A DNA stretch of 64,000 nucleotides from Bin80 sp965261255 (GTDB lineage Bacteria; Bacteroidota; Rhodothermia; Rhodothermales; Bin80), in contig CBDHCQ010000004.1 in assembly GCA_965261255.1 (NCBI GenBank), positions 3,534,001-3,598,000 of the forward strand. The letters run 5' to 3'. A model generated the notes under the pieces. The model did not search any database and was not told the origin of the DNA. It saw nothing but the letters and a program-made list of their open reading frames with translations. The position numbers were made by a program, and so were the translations under genes. Shown here piece by piece: positions 36,610-46,203 of this stretch; position 1 is the stretch's first letter; every line of letters starts with the position of its first letter.

Positions 36610-38052
36610 ATGAATACCCAAATGTCAGGCCTTAGCACTCTAGACCTGTCCTGCTACATCGCCGGCCGCGCAGTCCAGACCGGCAACTGGTTGACGGTGG
36701 TCAATCCTTACACGGGTGAGTCGGCGGGGCGCGTCGCCTGTGTGAAACAAAACCATGTGGAGCAGGCCATCGCGGCTGCGTTGCAGTCCGGCCCGACCCT
36801 GTCGCGCTATGCGCGCTCTGAAATCCTCATGAAAGCCCGCACTCTTCTTGAGGAACGCGCCGATTCCTTTGCACAACTGATCACTTTGGAGTCGGGGCTG
36901 TGTATGAGAGAGTCCCGGTACGAAGTGGGACGGTCCAGTGATGTACTGCAATTCGCCGCCATGGAGGCGCTTAAGGATGATGGCCAGGTGTTTTCCTGTG
37001 ACATCTCTCCCCAGGGAAAGGCTCGCAAAATCTTCACTCTCCGTGAGCCGCATCAACTGGTAGCGGCCATCACTCCCTTCAACCATCCCTTGAATCAGGT
37101 CATACATAAACTCGCGCCAGCGATTGCCTGCGGTGCGCCTGCGATCCTCAAGCCTTCCGAAAAGACCCCAATGACGGCCATACGATGTGTGGAGCTGCTG
37201 TACGAGGCAGGTCTGCCGGGATGGATGTTAAGCGTGATTATGGGAGATGTGGAAGAAGTCGCAACCCCCCTCGTGGTTGACCCAAGGGTTGAGGTGCTTT
37301 GCTTTACTGGTAGTGTTGCCATTGGCAAGGAGATTGCCTCCCAGGCGGGATACAAGCGGCTCATTCTGGAGCTTGGAGGCAATTCGCCGCTGATTGTGAT
37401 GGAGGATGCTAATCTGGATCTGGCTGTAAAACTCGCCACGGAAGGATGTTATCGTAATTCAGGACAGCGCTGCACCGCCGTAAAGCGGTTGCTGATCCAT
37501 GAGCCTATCGTGAGCAGGTTTACCGAGCAGTTCGTGGAAGCGTCAAAGGCCTACGTCTGCGGCGACCCCACAGCGGATGAGACGCGGGTGGGAACCGTAA
37601 TTGATGAGTCGGCGGCGATTCGCCTCGAAAATGTCGTCGCCCGGGCCACTAGGGACGGGGCAAGAATTCTGCTCGGAGGCCGGCGAAAGGGTGCTCTGTA
37701 CGTGCCCACGGTGCTGGCGGATGTGCCGCGGACCACGGAGATGGTCGTCAAGGAATCATTTGGACCACTCGCCCCGATAATGGTCATCAAGGACTTGGAT
37801 GATGCGATTAATCTTGCAAACAGCACAGACTACGGGCTGTCCTCCGGCATTGTAACGGAAAACCTGACCGATGCGCTAAAAGCAGTCAGAGGGATTCGGA
37901 CTGGAACGGTCAACATCAATCAAGTACCCGGCTACAGAATTGAGATGTCTCCTTTTGGGGGCATCAAGGACTCCGGACTTGGGATAAAGGAAGGGGTCAT
38001 TGAGGCCATGAAGGGGATGACGGCGGTCAAGACTTTTTCTCTTCCCTGGTAA
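36610..38052 (+). CDS. phnY: Phosphonoacetaldehyde dehydrogenase
   Basis: NAD-dependent aldehyde dehydrogenase of 480 residues that oxidises phosphonoacetaldehyde to phosphonoacetate. The catalytic Cys is in NSGQRCTAVKRLLI, the general-base Glu in LILELGGNSPLIV, and the Rossmann motif in CFTGSVAIGKEI. By fold alone it could be any ALDH; the position between phnA and the FAD enzyme fixes the role. The ATG at 36610 lies 19 bases after phnA. Confidence 0.92.
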   Translation: MNTQMSGLSTLDLSCYIAGRAVQTGNWLTVVNPYTGESAGRVACVKQNHVEQAIAAALQSGPTLSRYARSEILMKARTLLEERADSFAQLITLESGLCMRESRYEVGRSSDVLQFAAMEALKDDGQVFSCDISPQGKARKIFTLREPHQLVAAITPFNHPLNQVIHKLAPAIACGAPAILKPSEKTPMTAIRCVELLYEAGLPGWMLSVIMGDVEEVATPLVVDPRVEVLCFTGSVAIGKEIASQAGYKRLILELGGNSPLIVMEDANLDLAVKLATEGCYRNSGQRCTAVKRLLIHEPIVSRFTEQFVEASKAYVCGDPTADETRVGTVIDESAAIRLENVVARATRDGARILLGGRRKGALYVPTVLADVPRTTEMVVKESFGPLAPIMVIKDLDDAINLANSTDYGLSSGIVTENLTDALKAVRGIRTGTVNINQVPGYRIEMSPFGGIKDSGLGIKEGVIEAMKGMTAVKTFSLPW

Positions 38053-38071
38053 TGCAAACCTACAGATCAAG

Positions 38072-39199
38072 GTGATCGGCAAGGCAGATGTGGCTGTTAT
38101 AGGTGGAGGCATTGTCGGACTGGCACATGCCTGGCAGGCCGCTGTCCGCGGCTCGTCAGTCGTTCTTTTTGAGCGGGATGCAATTGCCAAGGGTGCTTCC
38201 GTGCGTAATTTTGGGATGATTCTTCCCCTGGGAGCGGCTCCTGGTGTGACGCATGAGCAAGCGCTCCGGAGCCTGTCCCTATGGAGGCAGCTTGTATTGG
38301 ACGCCGGGCTGTGGTACAGAGAGTCGGGAGCGCTGATGCTGGCTTATCATCAGGACGAAATGGACGCCATGTGCGAGCTGGCGGACTCCTACATAGGCCA
38401 CGAGTACCGCTGCACCTTGATGACAGGCAAGGCCATTGCCGCAAAGTATTCTACTGTAAACACTAACGGATTGCTTGGCGGACTATGGTGTCCAGACGTT
38501 TTGCTGGTGGACCCGCGGGAGGTAGTGGCGCGTGTTCCCGCTTGGCTTTCGGAAGAATATGGTGTCATTTTGCGGTATGGAACGGAAGTGCAATCGGTTT
38601 CATTGCCGCAGATTTCGACACCAAACGAAACCTGGACTGCTGAGCGAACGATTGTCTGTCCCGGAGCTGACTTGGACACATTGTTTCCAGATGTCTTGTC
38701 AGAGGCCTCGCTGACCTATTGCAGGCTCCAGATGTTACGCACCGTTGCGCAGCCAACTGACTGGCGGCTGGGACCAGCAATTCTGGGCGGCCTTAGTCTG
38801 CGGCATTATCCGGTGTTCAAAAGCTGTAAGGCGACCACCACGGTAGCTCGCCGTGTCGCCTTGGACAGCCCCGAATTGGACCGCTGGGGTATCCACATCA
38901 TGGCTGTCCAGAACGGACGTAATGAGGTTGTTATCGGTGATTCCCACGAATACAACTCCGCGCCAAAATGGCAGGAACGCCCTGAAATCACCACCCTGCT
39001 GCTTCAGCAGCTTGCAGGTCTGACTAATCCACCTTCGCTCATGTTGGATCACAAATGGACGGGCGTGTATGTAAAGCATGCGTCAAGGGCTGCTGTGGTA
39101 TTGCGACCACAGCCAACCGTCAGGGTGATCACGGGATTGGGTGGATTGGGGATGACCCTCAGCTTAGCCTTGGCGAATGATATATTGACAGCCTGGTAG
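38072..39199 (+). CDS. FAD-dependent amine oxidase of phosphonate loci (TIGR03364 type)
   Basis: DadA/glycine-oxidase-like flavoprotein of 375 residues. The FAD-binding motif is ADVAVIGGGIVGLAHAWQA, followed by the subfamily hallmark GASVRNFGMILP. The C-terminal FAD contact is VITGLGGLGMT. Members of this group in AEP loci have been described (Pbf proteins) as oxidising AEP or N-alkyl-AEP to phosphonoacetaldehyde; here N-methyl-AEP is the most likely substrate, because PhnW already handles AEP itself. The start is GTG at 38072, 19 bases after phnY. Confidence 0.85.
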   Translation: MIGKADVAVIGGGIVGLAHAWQAAVRGSSVVLFERDAIAKGASVRNFGMILPLGAAPGVTHEQALRSLSLWRQLVLDAGLWYRESGALMLAYHQDEMDAMCELADSYIGHEYRCTLMTGKAIAAKYSTVNTNGLLGGLWCPDVLLVDPREVVARVPAWLSEEYGVILRYGTEVQSVSLPQISTPNETWTAERTIVCPGADLDTLFPDVLSEASLTYCRLQMLRTVAQPTDWRLGPAILGGLSLRHYPVFKSCKATTTVARRVALDSPELDRWGIHIMAVQNGRNEVVIGDSHEYNSAPKWQERPEITTLLLQQLAGLTNPPSLMLDHKWTGVYVKHASRAAVVLRPQPTVRVITGLGGLGMTLSLALANDILTAW

Positions 39200-39286
39200 G
39201 AGTAATGAGTTGTACCCAGGAATTGGGCTTACATTTCACCTGTGGCAGGCGGTTTCGCCTCGGCTGCCACGCAATACGCTGACTCA

Positions 39287-40579
39287 ATGGACCAGAATCA
39301 ATCCGGACGTTTGCGCAGATGGCAGATGATCACGGTCAGCTCTCTTTGCGTTGGGTATGCCGGCTACTACTTGTGCCGCTCCAATTTGTCGGTGGTTACC
39401 CCACTGCTGCTGGAAGAGTTTGGACCCAGCGGGCTGAACAAGGAGATTATTGGACTGATTGCGTCATCCGGGGTGCTGTTCTACGCCGTAGGGAAGGTGC
39501 TCAGTGGGGTCTTGTGCGACTTCGTCGGCGGTCGCAGAACATTCCTATTGGGCATGGTCGGTTCCATCATTGCGACAGTAATGTTTGGGCTTCTGACTGG
39601 GGTAGCTGCCTTTATGATTATCTGGTCACTGAATCGACTGATTCAATCTACGGGCTGGGTGTCGCTCGTCAAGATCACCTCCAATTGGTTTCCATTCGGG
39701 ATGTACGGAACGGTGATGGGTATCTTGAGTCTGAGCTTTCTGTTTGGCGACGTATTGACGCGTCTGTTTCTGGGCAGCTTGATTAGCGCCGGAATCGGGT
39801 GGCGCGGGGTATTCTTCGCCGCGGCAGGCGGGCTCACAGTCATTGCTATCGGGGCGCAGTTCCTCCTTAAATCCAGTCCAACGGAGATTGGTGAGGAGGA
39901 GCCGGAGGTAAACCCGCAGAATCTCTTCGGATCGGAGGGAAAGCGCAAGCGTCCATCGGACATGGTCATGCTGCTGCGACCACTGCTAAGCAGTTTCGGC
40001 TTTTGGATGGTTGCCACGATTTCACTTGGACTTACGCTGATCCGCGAGACGTTCAACATCTGGACACCCACTTACTTGGCTGAAGTCGCGGGGTTGTCTG
40101 CGGGAAGTGCCGCCACCTACAGCCTCTTGTTTCCATTATTCGGGGGGATTTCCGTACTGGTTTTTGGGCGAATGGCGGATCGGATGGGAGGCGGCAAAAG
40201 GAGTCTTGCAGTCCTAGCGGGTCTGGTACCCCTTGTTGCCATCTTAGGCATCATGGGAAGCATTCGGGAACCCGGCAGTGCTGTAATGCCGTTAGTCCTG
40301 ATCTCTGCTGCAGCCATCCTCATGATTGGCCCGTATTCGTTTCTGGCGGGTGTCATTTCTCTTGATTTGGGAGGTAAGGTGGGCAGTTCAACGACTGCGG
40401 GGCTAGTTGATGCGGCAGGATATCTCGGTGCAATTGCTTCAGGCATCGGCATTGGATCCTTGGCACAACGCGCGGGGTGGGATGCGGCTTTCGGCTCATT
40501 GGCCATCGTTGCGCTGGTCACTGTTGGGGCAACGATAGCCTACTGGCGATTTCAGGAACGTCAGGCCGAGCGTACATAA
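39287..40579 (+). CDS. MFS transporter, organophosphate:phosphate antiporter (GlpT/UhpC) type
   Basis: A 12-helix major facilitator of about 430 residues. The OPA signature is at the N-terminus (CVGYAGYYLCRSNLSVVTPL), with FVGGRRTFLLGM in the A-type loop and NWFPFGMYGTVMG in the next helix pair. OPA carriers move organophosphates in exchange for phosphate. As the last gene of the AEP locus it is a good candidate importer of AEP or its relatives, with phosphate as counter-ion. The open frame reaches back to a GTG at 39242; neither start has a clear ribosome-binding site. Confidence 0.85.
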   Translation: MDQNQSGRLRRWQMITVSSLCVGYAGYYLCRSNLSVVTPLLLEEFGPSGLNKEIIGLIASSGVLFYAVGKVLSGVLCDFVGGRRTFLLGMVGSIIATVMFGLLTGVAAFMIIWSLNRLIQSTGWVSLVKITSNWFPFGMYGTVMGILSLSFLFGDVLTRLFLGSLISAGIGWRGVFFAAAGGLTVIAIGAQFLLKSSPTEIGEEEPEVNPQNLFGSEGKRKRPSDMVMLLRPLLSSFGFWMVATISLGLTLIRETFNIWTPTYLAEVAGLSAGSAATYSLLFPLFGGISVLVFGRMADRMGGGKRSLAVLAGLVPLVAILGIMGSIREPGSAVMPLVLISAAAILMIGPYSFLAGVISLDLGGKVGSSTTAGLVDAAGYLGAIASGIGIGSLAQRAGWDAAFGSLAIVALVTVGATIAYWRFQERQAERT

Positions 40580-41057
40580 GCATCGCGGGTTATATCCGTT
40601 ATTGGGTAGGTTTTGAACTGGCCGGGCGGCCCTGCTACATTTGCGGTTCATGGTCATATACGACCACGCACGGCGTGCGATCTTCAAGCTCAGCCGTAGC
40701 GTACACACGGTTTCTCCTCACGATCCGTACGGTACCTCCGTAGGCAACTCCAACTCAAAAACTGCCTGATTGTCTAAACCCAGGACAGCCCAATTCATAC
40801 CCTTAGCCATGTCTATTACCCCGTATGGATACATGAAGTAACGGCGGTGGGCGCCATCGCGGCGCCGATTGGCAATGTGATGCCGTTGCTCATGCGCTTT
40901 ACAAAGTCTGGTGACATGCTACGCGCGGACCTCAGGGTGGGACATCGGGGCGCTTCATGACAACCTACTTCGCGGCCAACGGCACGGTCAATCAAGCGAG
41001 TTGTCAAATTGAACAAATGACCGTCCGTCTCAAACGCATGGACGAATCAGTGGAATC
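40580..41057. other. Intergenic region made of gene remnants
   Basis: The left part (about 40630-40790) is a truncated copy of the 3' end of the beta-propeller gene at 42021. The right part, about 40840-41061 on the plus strand, shows two short open frames without recognisable family, the second (34 codons, ATG at 40958) overlapping the end of the first. It looks like a rearrangement scar, together with the broken transposase nearby. Confidence 0.6.
40630..40790 (-). pseudogene. Truncated copy of a beta-propeller lipoprotein 3' end
   Basis: About 160 bases that align closely with 42016-42175, the last ~50 codons of the propeller gene at 42021-43172. Shared blocks include CTGCTACAT, GGTTCATGGTCATATACGAC and CTGATTGTCTAAACCCAGGA. 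A few substitutions and small indels separate the copies. Only the 3' end is present, so this is a duplicated or left-behind fragment. Confidence 0.85.
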
Positions 41058-41591
41058 CTAGTTGTCGGGGCTTCGCGCGTGCTCAGGTGGGAAGTTGCAC
41101 TCCGTTCGCCCGGTCAAGTTGCCGTTGCCGTCGTAAGTATTGTTGTACCCTTCCGCAACGGTCAATTCTATTTCCTCGTCGTTGTACACGTCCGCACCGT
41201 TGCACACCGCAATCAAGTCGCCAATGCACCTGCCGAACTCCGTCTCCTTGAAAATATTGGCCGAAGATCCTACTTCGCAGTCAGTAGTCTGTGCATTCGT
41301 CTGGTATTGAATGCCCAAACCTGCAAAGCCGATTCCGAACGCGTCCTCGTCCGATATGGAGCGCCAGCGAATGCCGCTGGGCAAAACTCCGCTGTCACCC
41401 TCTTCACTGGAAGGCAGCACACCGTCATGATGCCTCGAAAGCTGGATCATGCCGTTCGGTGGCAATTGATCAATCAGTTCAGCTATTTCGTCGCTCGGAG
41501 CTTGGCTTATCGAATCTTCAACAGAGTTTGAACAGCCAATGGCAATAAGGGCCATTAAGACCGGGAGCGCAAGAAAGGTAAGATGTTTCAC
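41058..41591 (-). CDS. Hypothetical lipoprotein
   Basis: A 177-residue exported lipoprotein with lipobox VLMALIAIGCSNS. The mature part has four cysteines (in TTDCEVG, FGRCIGD, IAVCNGA, RTECNFPP) that could make two disulfides. No family is recognised. It sits between the duplicated propeller fragment and the broken transposase, in the accessory region with other secreted proteins. Confidence 0.6.
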   Translation of the reverse strand: MKHLTFLALPVLMALIAIGCSNSVEDSISQAPSDEIAELIDQLPPNGMIQLSRHHDGVLPSSEEGDSGVLPSGIRWRSISDEDAFGIGFAGLGIQYQTNAQTTDCEVGSSANIFKETEFGRCIGDLIAVCNGADVYNDEEIELTVAEGYNNTYDGNGNLTGRTECNFPPEHARSPDN

Positions 41592-41599
41592 TTTGGTAT

Positions 41600-41938
41600 A
41601 AGGCTAGATTGAAGGAATGAGATGGCTGCACGTACGGAAGCGCTTCCACAAAGTTGCCGCTGACTGGATACAGCCCCCTTGCGATCCCGCCCATGAATGC
41701 GTCAAAGGTAGCCTTGTAGTTCCTATGGTTGTTCTTCCAGCAACTCTCAGACAGAAATAGCCGCATGCGCTTATTGCTGTAGTGGTGGTGCGTTCCGAAC
41801 CACTCCCGCTTGACCTGCGACCAGAAGGACTCAATGCTGTTGACATGCACGTTGCCCTCAACGAATGTGTGTGGTGGATTACGGAGTGCTTGTGGTCTCT
41901 TCCTGCATTCCCGTAGGCGGCGTATTCGTCTAACATTT
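41600..41938 (-). pseudogene. IS1595-type transposase remnant (frameshifted)
   Basis: The C-terminal part of an ISXO2/IS1595-family DDE transposase in two frames. One frame gives MLDEYAAYGNAGRDHKHSVI, the family D-x-Y...H segment. After a shift near 41855 the other frame gives VNSIESFWSQVKREWFG and MRLFLSESCWKNNHRN, which match the conserved H-V-N-x-E-S-F-W and E-x-x-W-R-x-N blocks. The N-terminal half is missing. Terminal inverted repeats were not found. The element is dead. Confidence 0.8.
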
Positions 41939-42020
41939 AGGTGCGTGCCACTGGACGCGCCTGCAGAATATCACAGATTGCGACCGAAATTGGAGGGGTT
42001 GTGCGGACTGAGCAGGCCTG

Positions 42021-43172
42021 CTACATCTGCGGTTCATGGTCATATACGACCACGTACGGCGTGCCATCTTCAAGCTCGGCCTCAGCGAACACACGGTTTC
42101 CCCTCACGACCCGGACGTTAGTCGTCCGCGGCAACTCAAACTCGAAAACAGCCTGATTGTCTAAACCCAGGACGGTCCATAACACTTCCAGCGAGTCGGA
42201 TGCGGGCGTGTTTTTGATCCAGATCTGATTCTTATCACTTATGGTAAAAGTACTGTACGCGGGTTTTGTTTTCGGAACCTCTACCTCACGAAGAAACAGC
42301 TGTCTTGTCGCGTCAGACATTCTTTGTATTCGCTCGTCCAATTCCTGCTGCGTAACTGGAACGGCCTTGTGCCCATAACGAACCGTACGCAATAGATCTC
42401 CCCCTGCTGAATACACGTCAAAGCTGATAGAATCGCTCCAACCATAATAGAGGGTTCCATCTAGACCAGGTTTCATTGACGAACGACGGGTAAATGGTAT
42501 CAATAATAGGCCGATGCCTGATTCAGTTCTATAGAGTAAATCTCTGGTTACAGGCATTCTTAGTAGTGGTTCACCCACGGGACGCCCGTCTCTATCCACA
42601 AACTGAGCTATATCATAATCCAGGCCATCTTCGTCCGAACTGAGACTGTAAGACGCCGTGAACCGCATCAGTAGAAGATCATTATTGATTGAAGTCAGGG
42701 CGACAGGTGAGCGGTCGCCTTCGCTGAGGGACTCTATTTCAATGTCATAGGAAAATTGAAATGTTTCAGGCTCAAATACCAAAAGCCGGTCACGTCGACC
42801 GTCCCATACTAACACAGAGTCTCCCGGTCCTATATCCAGATCTCGGATACTCGCGAACTCTCCTGGACCATTTCCGGGTCGCCCGAATGTGTGTACACTG
42901 TCTCCGCTCTCTGAGAATACGTAGATGACTTGGGCATCGTCGTCGGCGACAAGTAACTGACCATGAGAATTGACGGCAACATCACCTGTGGCTCCGAACA
43001 CTATTCCATTATCACCCTCAGCAGCACCAACTCGAAATATCTCAGTCAGCTCAATGCGTTTGACGCCGACTTGCGTCTCTTCTACGTCTGATCCAGTAGT
43101 GCAACCTGCAAAGATTACCACCCCGATGAGGAGCAACACGTCGGGTTTCCAAAATCTTTCAAATCGCATCAT
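42021..43172 (-). CDS. Six-bladed beta-propeller lipoprotein
   Basis: A 383-residue exported lipoprotein (lipobox LIGVVIFAGCTTG) of the NHL/six-bladed beta-propeller type common in Bacteroidota. Blade motifs include FGATGDVAVNSHGQLLVADD and FGRPGNGPGEFASIRDLDIG; the G-x-G-P-G-E/Q signature recurs in the two relatives at 46466 and 48072. The function of this group is not established; propellers bind ligands or partner proteins. A truncated copy of its 3' end lies 1.4 kb downstream across the transposase remnant. Confidence 0.8.
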   Translation of the reverse strand: MMRFERFWKPDVLLLIGVVIFAGCTTGSDVEETQVGVKRIELTEIFRVGAAEGDNGIVFGATGDVAVNSHGQLLVADDDAQVIYVFSESGDSVHTFGRPGNGPGEFASIRDLDIGPGDSVLVWDGRRDRLLVFEPETFQFSYDIEIESLSEGDRSPVALTSINNDLLLMRFTASYSLSSDEDGLDYDIAQFVDRDGRPVGEPLLRMPVTRDLLYRTESGIGLLLIPFTRRSSMKPGLDGTLYYGWSDSISFDVYSAGGDLLRTVRYGHKAVPVTQQELDERIQRMSDATRQLFLREVEVPKTKPAYSTFTISDKNQIWIKNTPASDSLEVLWTVLGLDNQAVFEFELPRTTNVRVVRGNRVFAEAELEDGTPYVVVYDHEPQM

Positions 43173-43359
43173 GCTGATGGTTCACAGCTAAAAACAAATT
43201 GGCCACGGAGATTATGTCTTCAACAATTGACGGCTATATCTTCGCGTCTCCCCCACAGTCTAATGGCTATTTGCCGCCGGATGTCAGCTGCCCTTGTTTG
43301 ACGTTATTTTGCAATCGTCACAATCCGCGCGTCTGCAATAAATCTCTTCTGAGGTAGGC

Positions 43360-43938
43360 TTATGAATTCCTTCGTTTCTTGGCTAGTTCCTTCATATGTA
43401 GAATGAAGTCACCCTGCTGATTCAAAGGTACTTCTCGATCTATAGATCTTTCTGGACGCTGGGAGACCTGATCAACCAAATCAGCCTCTGATATCTGGAC
43501 CGTGCGAATTTCAACCAAGGCATCATAAACATGCACCTGATAATGATTAAGTGCCTGTTCATCCCACTTTGACGAAGAAAGTGTTAAATCCCCGTAAAAG
43601 GTTATGTCATTTTCGCCCAACACGCCACCCACGGAAGGAGAGTTTTTATCACTTATTGCAAATACTTCACCTGGCGAAGAAATGACTCGGACAGTTGGCC
43701 CAGCCAATGTTACTTTGCGGAGTCCTCCATCCTCAAATCGTTCAATTAAAACCCCCTTCTCCCCAAATACCGTGATTGTGGCTTCCTGTTGAATGAGCGC
43801 ATTGTTCTCTTCAGAAAGCTCGTCTAACGTATCCTGCGCAGAAGCTGTAGTGCATACAAATGCAAACATAAGTAGCGCTATAAATGAGCCTCTTGCGATG
43901 CCATTCTCAGAGGTTGGCGTCAGGTGGTTTGGTTGCAT
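43360..43938 (-). CDS. Hypothetical secreted protein
   Basis: A 192-residue protein with a signal peptide (FIALLMFAFVCTTASAQ). The mature part is beta-rich, followed by a charged helical tail (ELAKKRRNS). No family recognised. It is upstream of the propeller gene on the same strand with a 187-base gap. Confidence 0.55.
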   Translation of the reverse strand: MQPNHLTPTSENGIARGSFIALLMFAFVCTTASAQDTLDELSEENNALIQQEATITVFGEKGVLIERFEDGGLRKVTLAGPTVRVISSPGEVFAISDKNSPSVGGVLGENDITFYGDLTLSSSKWDEQALNHYQVHVYDALVEIRTVQISEADLVDQVSQRPERSIDREVPLNQQGDFILHMKELAKKRRNS

Positions 43939-44153
43939 GATCTTGGTTTATAGTCTTGGAGTTCGTGAGAGCAACAATGCTAAGGGCACAATGATCCGCA
44001 GGAGACCGTACACCAGCCGCCAATATTAGGATCACGTTGCGGGAGATATACAAAAGGGCCAGATCGTACGATGCTGACCCCTGGAATCAAAAAGCTTGGC
44101 TTACACATATGGGCATGCAACCCGCCCCGGTAATAAAAGAGGCGGTTTCCCGG

Positions 44154-44390
44154 TCACGCCGTTACCGTTTCTACAAGAAGACGGTTGAGGCGAGGCGCCG
44201 AGCGGTCGTTCGTGCCCGCAAGAGAATCCTCGAAGAATGCAATGAAGGCAGAGCGCTCTATCGGATTCGACTCGAAAGATTCCAAGGCAGAAATGAATTT
44301 TTTCCAGAGTGGCTCTTCAATCTGGCCAGCCAGATATTGTGCAAAAAGATGCACCATCGGGTTTGAGTTCTTGACTTTCTTGTTTGGCAT
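44154..44390 (-). CDS. Small hypothetical protein
   Basis: A 78-residue soluble, helical protein (for example LFAQYLAGQIEEPLWKKFIS). It has better composition than the arginine-rich plus-strand frame covering the same bases, which is why the minus strand is chosen. No family recognised and no clear ribosome-binding site. Confidence 0.4.
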   Translation of the reverse strand: MPNKKVKNSNPMVHLFAQYLAGQIEEPLWKKFISALESFESNPIERSAFIAFFEDSLAGTNDRSAPRLNRLLVETVTA

Positions 44391-44521
44391 AGTATCGGTT
44401 CAGCTCGGTGTCTGCAGTATGTACGGCAAAAATCGGGCCAAAGTTACGTTTTATGTTCAAGAGGTTGACCTACTTACACAAAACAGGGCGGATATACGCA
44501 ATTAATGTGGCGATGGCATCC

Positions 44522-45451
44522 TCAAAAGGGAGGTTCAAACCCGGCTTTGCCCTCTTCAAGGGTCAATCCGTAACCACTTAAACAGAGTGCTAGGGTGTGT
44601 CGCCATGTCTTGTATCGCCGTAGATACTCGCGTGGCATCGATGCCAGGTCACAGCCGAGTTTTTGCGCCATGAGGTTGAGAGCGTCATCCCGCGTCATGG
44701 CTACAAACCGGCCTCTGTTGAAATGAAAGGCCTGCGATACGAAACGACCCACCCCGGTAGAGACAAGTTGCTCAGCAAACCTTGTCGGGTCATGCAACCA
44801 AAGTAAGGGGGTCAGTGTGATGCAGGTTGGGATTCCAGCCGAGGCCGCTGCGATGATTGCTTCCAGCCGTCGGTGGGTGCCGGGGCACTTTGGTTCGAAT
44901 GTGTGCCGCACAGATTCATCATCCGTCGTAACCGTCATGTTGATCTGTACGCTGCCCCCGTTATCAACAATAGTCTGATAGAGATCCAAATCGCGGACCA
45001 CATCCGGGCCGCGTGTTTGAACCACTAATTTAGGACGCGGCTTGCGGTCGGAATTCGTTTCTGCGGTTGCAGTCTTTCCCGCCAGTACCTCCAGGATTGC
45101 ACGGGTGAGTTCCAGCTTTCGCTCAAGAGGTTGGTAGGGATCCGTGACACTGCTCATGTAAATCCGTTTTCCGTCCAGACAGTGAGCATTGCGGCGGAGT
45201 TTACGGTTGAGGTTCTCCGCTGCATTCTCCTTAACACGGACCCAGTAACCCCAGTTATCCCGGTGGTATGGACTTCTGGAGAAGAATGCAGCGTAGCAGT
45301 ATGTGCAGCCAAAGGCACAACCGGAGTATGGATTGAGGGAATAATCGTAGGCTTCTATGAAGCCGGTTGCCCGTGTCAAAACGTTTGAAGTATTGCCATA
45401 GGTGATGTCGTCCAACTGCCCTAAGCGTTGAGGTTTGAATTGGGCGTTCAT
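44522..45451 (-). CDS. SPL-like radical SAM protein
   Basis: A 309-residue radical S-adenosylmethionine enzyme of the spore-photoproduct-lyase-like (Rv2578c) group. The 4Fe-4S cluster motif CxxxCxxC is in NPYSGCAFGCTYCYAAFF; a further typical segment is MSSVTDPYQPLERK. Members are widespread outside spore formers and their substrates are mostly unknown. It stands alone: a TonB-receptor pseudogene follows upstream on the same strand. Confidence 0.85.
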   Translation of the reverse strand: MNAQFKPQRLGQLDDITYGNTSNVLTRATGFIEAYDYSLNPYSGCAFGCTYCYAAFFSRSPYHRDNWGYWVRVKENAAENLNRKLRRNAHCLDGKRIYMSSVTDPYQPLERKLELTRAILEVLAGKTATAETNSDRKPRPKLVVQTRGPDVVRDLDLYQTIVDNGGSVQINMTVTTDDESVRHTFEPKCPGTHRRLEAIIAAASAGIPTCITLTPLLWLHDPTRFAEQLVSTGVGRFVSQAFHFNRGRFVAMTRDDALNLMAQKLGCDLASMPREYLRRYKTWRHTLALCLSGYGLTLEEGKAGFEPPF

Positions 45452-45572
45452 CGGAGTGGTTCATACTCAGGTGAGCAGATTGGCGGAGGCAGACGAGGTA
45501 TCCAAGTGCCCCCCGATACCAGTGAAGATATGCACAGGCTGCAGCATGTATGGGGCCGAGGGGCAGAGTGGC

Positions 45573-46203
45573 CTATATTGAGTAAGATAGTGTGAGGTAG
45601 AAATTACGGCCAGGGTTGGGCAGATTGCCGTAACTCAGGTGCTCGTGATAATGGACATCGAACAGGTTGTCTATTCCGACGCTTAAGTCTAGCGCGGGTC
45701 CGAGTGTTCTACCTCCGCGAACGTTGACGATGAAATAGCCGTCTGTTCCATCCTCATTGGCAAAAATGCGGGCAACCCGGTTTTGCGGCATGGCCATCCG
45801 AGCTTCCAGATCGCCCCACATTTGTTGCGCATGGCACAAGGCTGGTCCAGCCGGTGAGGGGAGGGATCAGATACGTCGGTTCACCACGCTCAAGGTTCTG
45901 TCCGCGTGTATACGAAGCGGTTCCTGTCAACTCAAGCCAGTCCCGGAAAACCACCACAGCACTCACCTCAACACCGGTGAGGAATGCAGCAGGTGAGTTG
46001 AAATAGGTTCTGAATCTTAGCGCGGAATTGTTTCCGAGCAGATCTGCATCGTTTCGGCTCCGCTGAAGTGCCGCAAGGGCGCGTTGCGCGGTTCCCGGCC
46101 GGACGGGTCCGCCTCGCGAAGCCCTTGCTCGAGCTCCGAAAGACCTTCGGACAACATTGTCAAGGGTAATCAATGGCTCAAGTGAAAGGTTCAGAAATTC
46201 CAA
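45573..46203 (-). pseudogene. TonB-dependent receptor remnant (5'-truncated, frameshifted)
   Basis: The C-terminal barrel of a TonB receptor split across two frames. The upstream frame reads LEPLITLDNVVRRSFG to ELTGTASYTRGQNLERGEPT and IPPLTG; after a shift near 45838 the other frame continues with AQQMWGDLEARMAM to GIDNLFDVHYHEHLSYG and the terminal strand FYLTLSYSI. The plug and signal sequence are missing. Confidence 0.85.

Noticed and set aside
44037..44366. Plus-strand arginine-rich frame of 109 codons
   Set aside because: Extreme Arg content and no motif; the minus-strand frame over the same bases has better composition.
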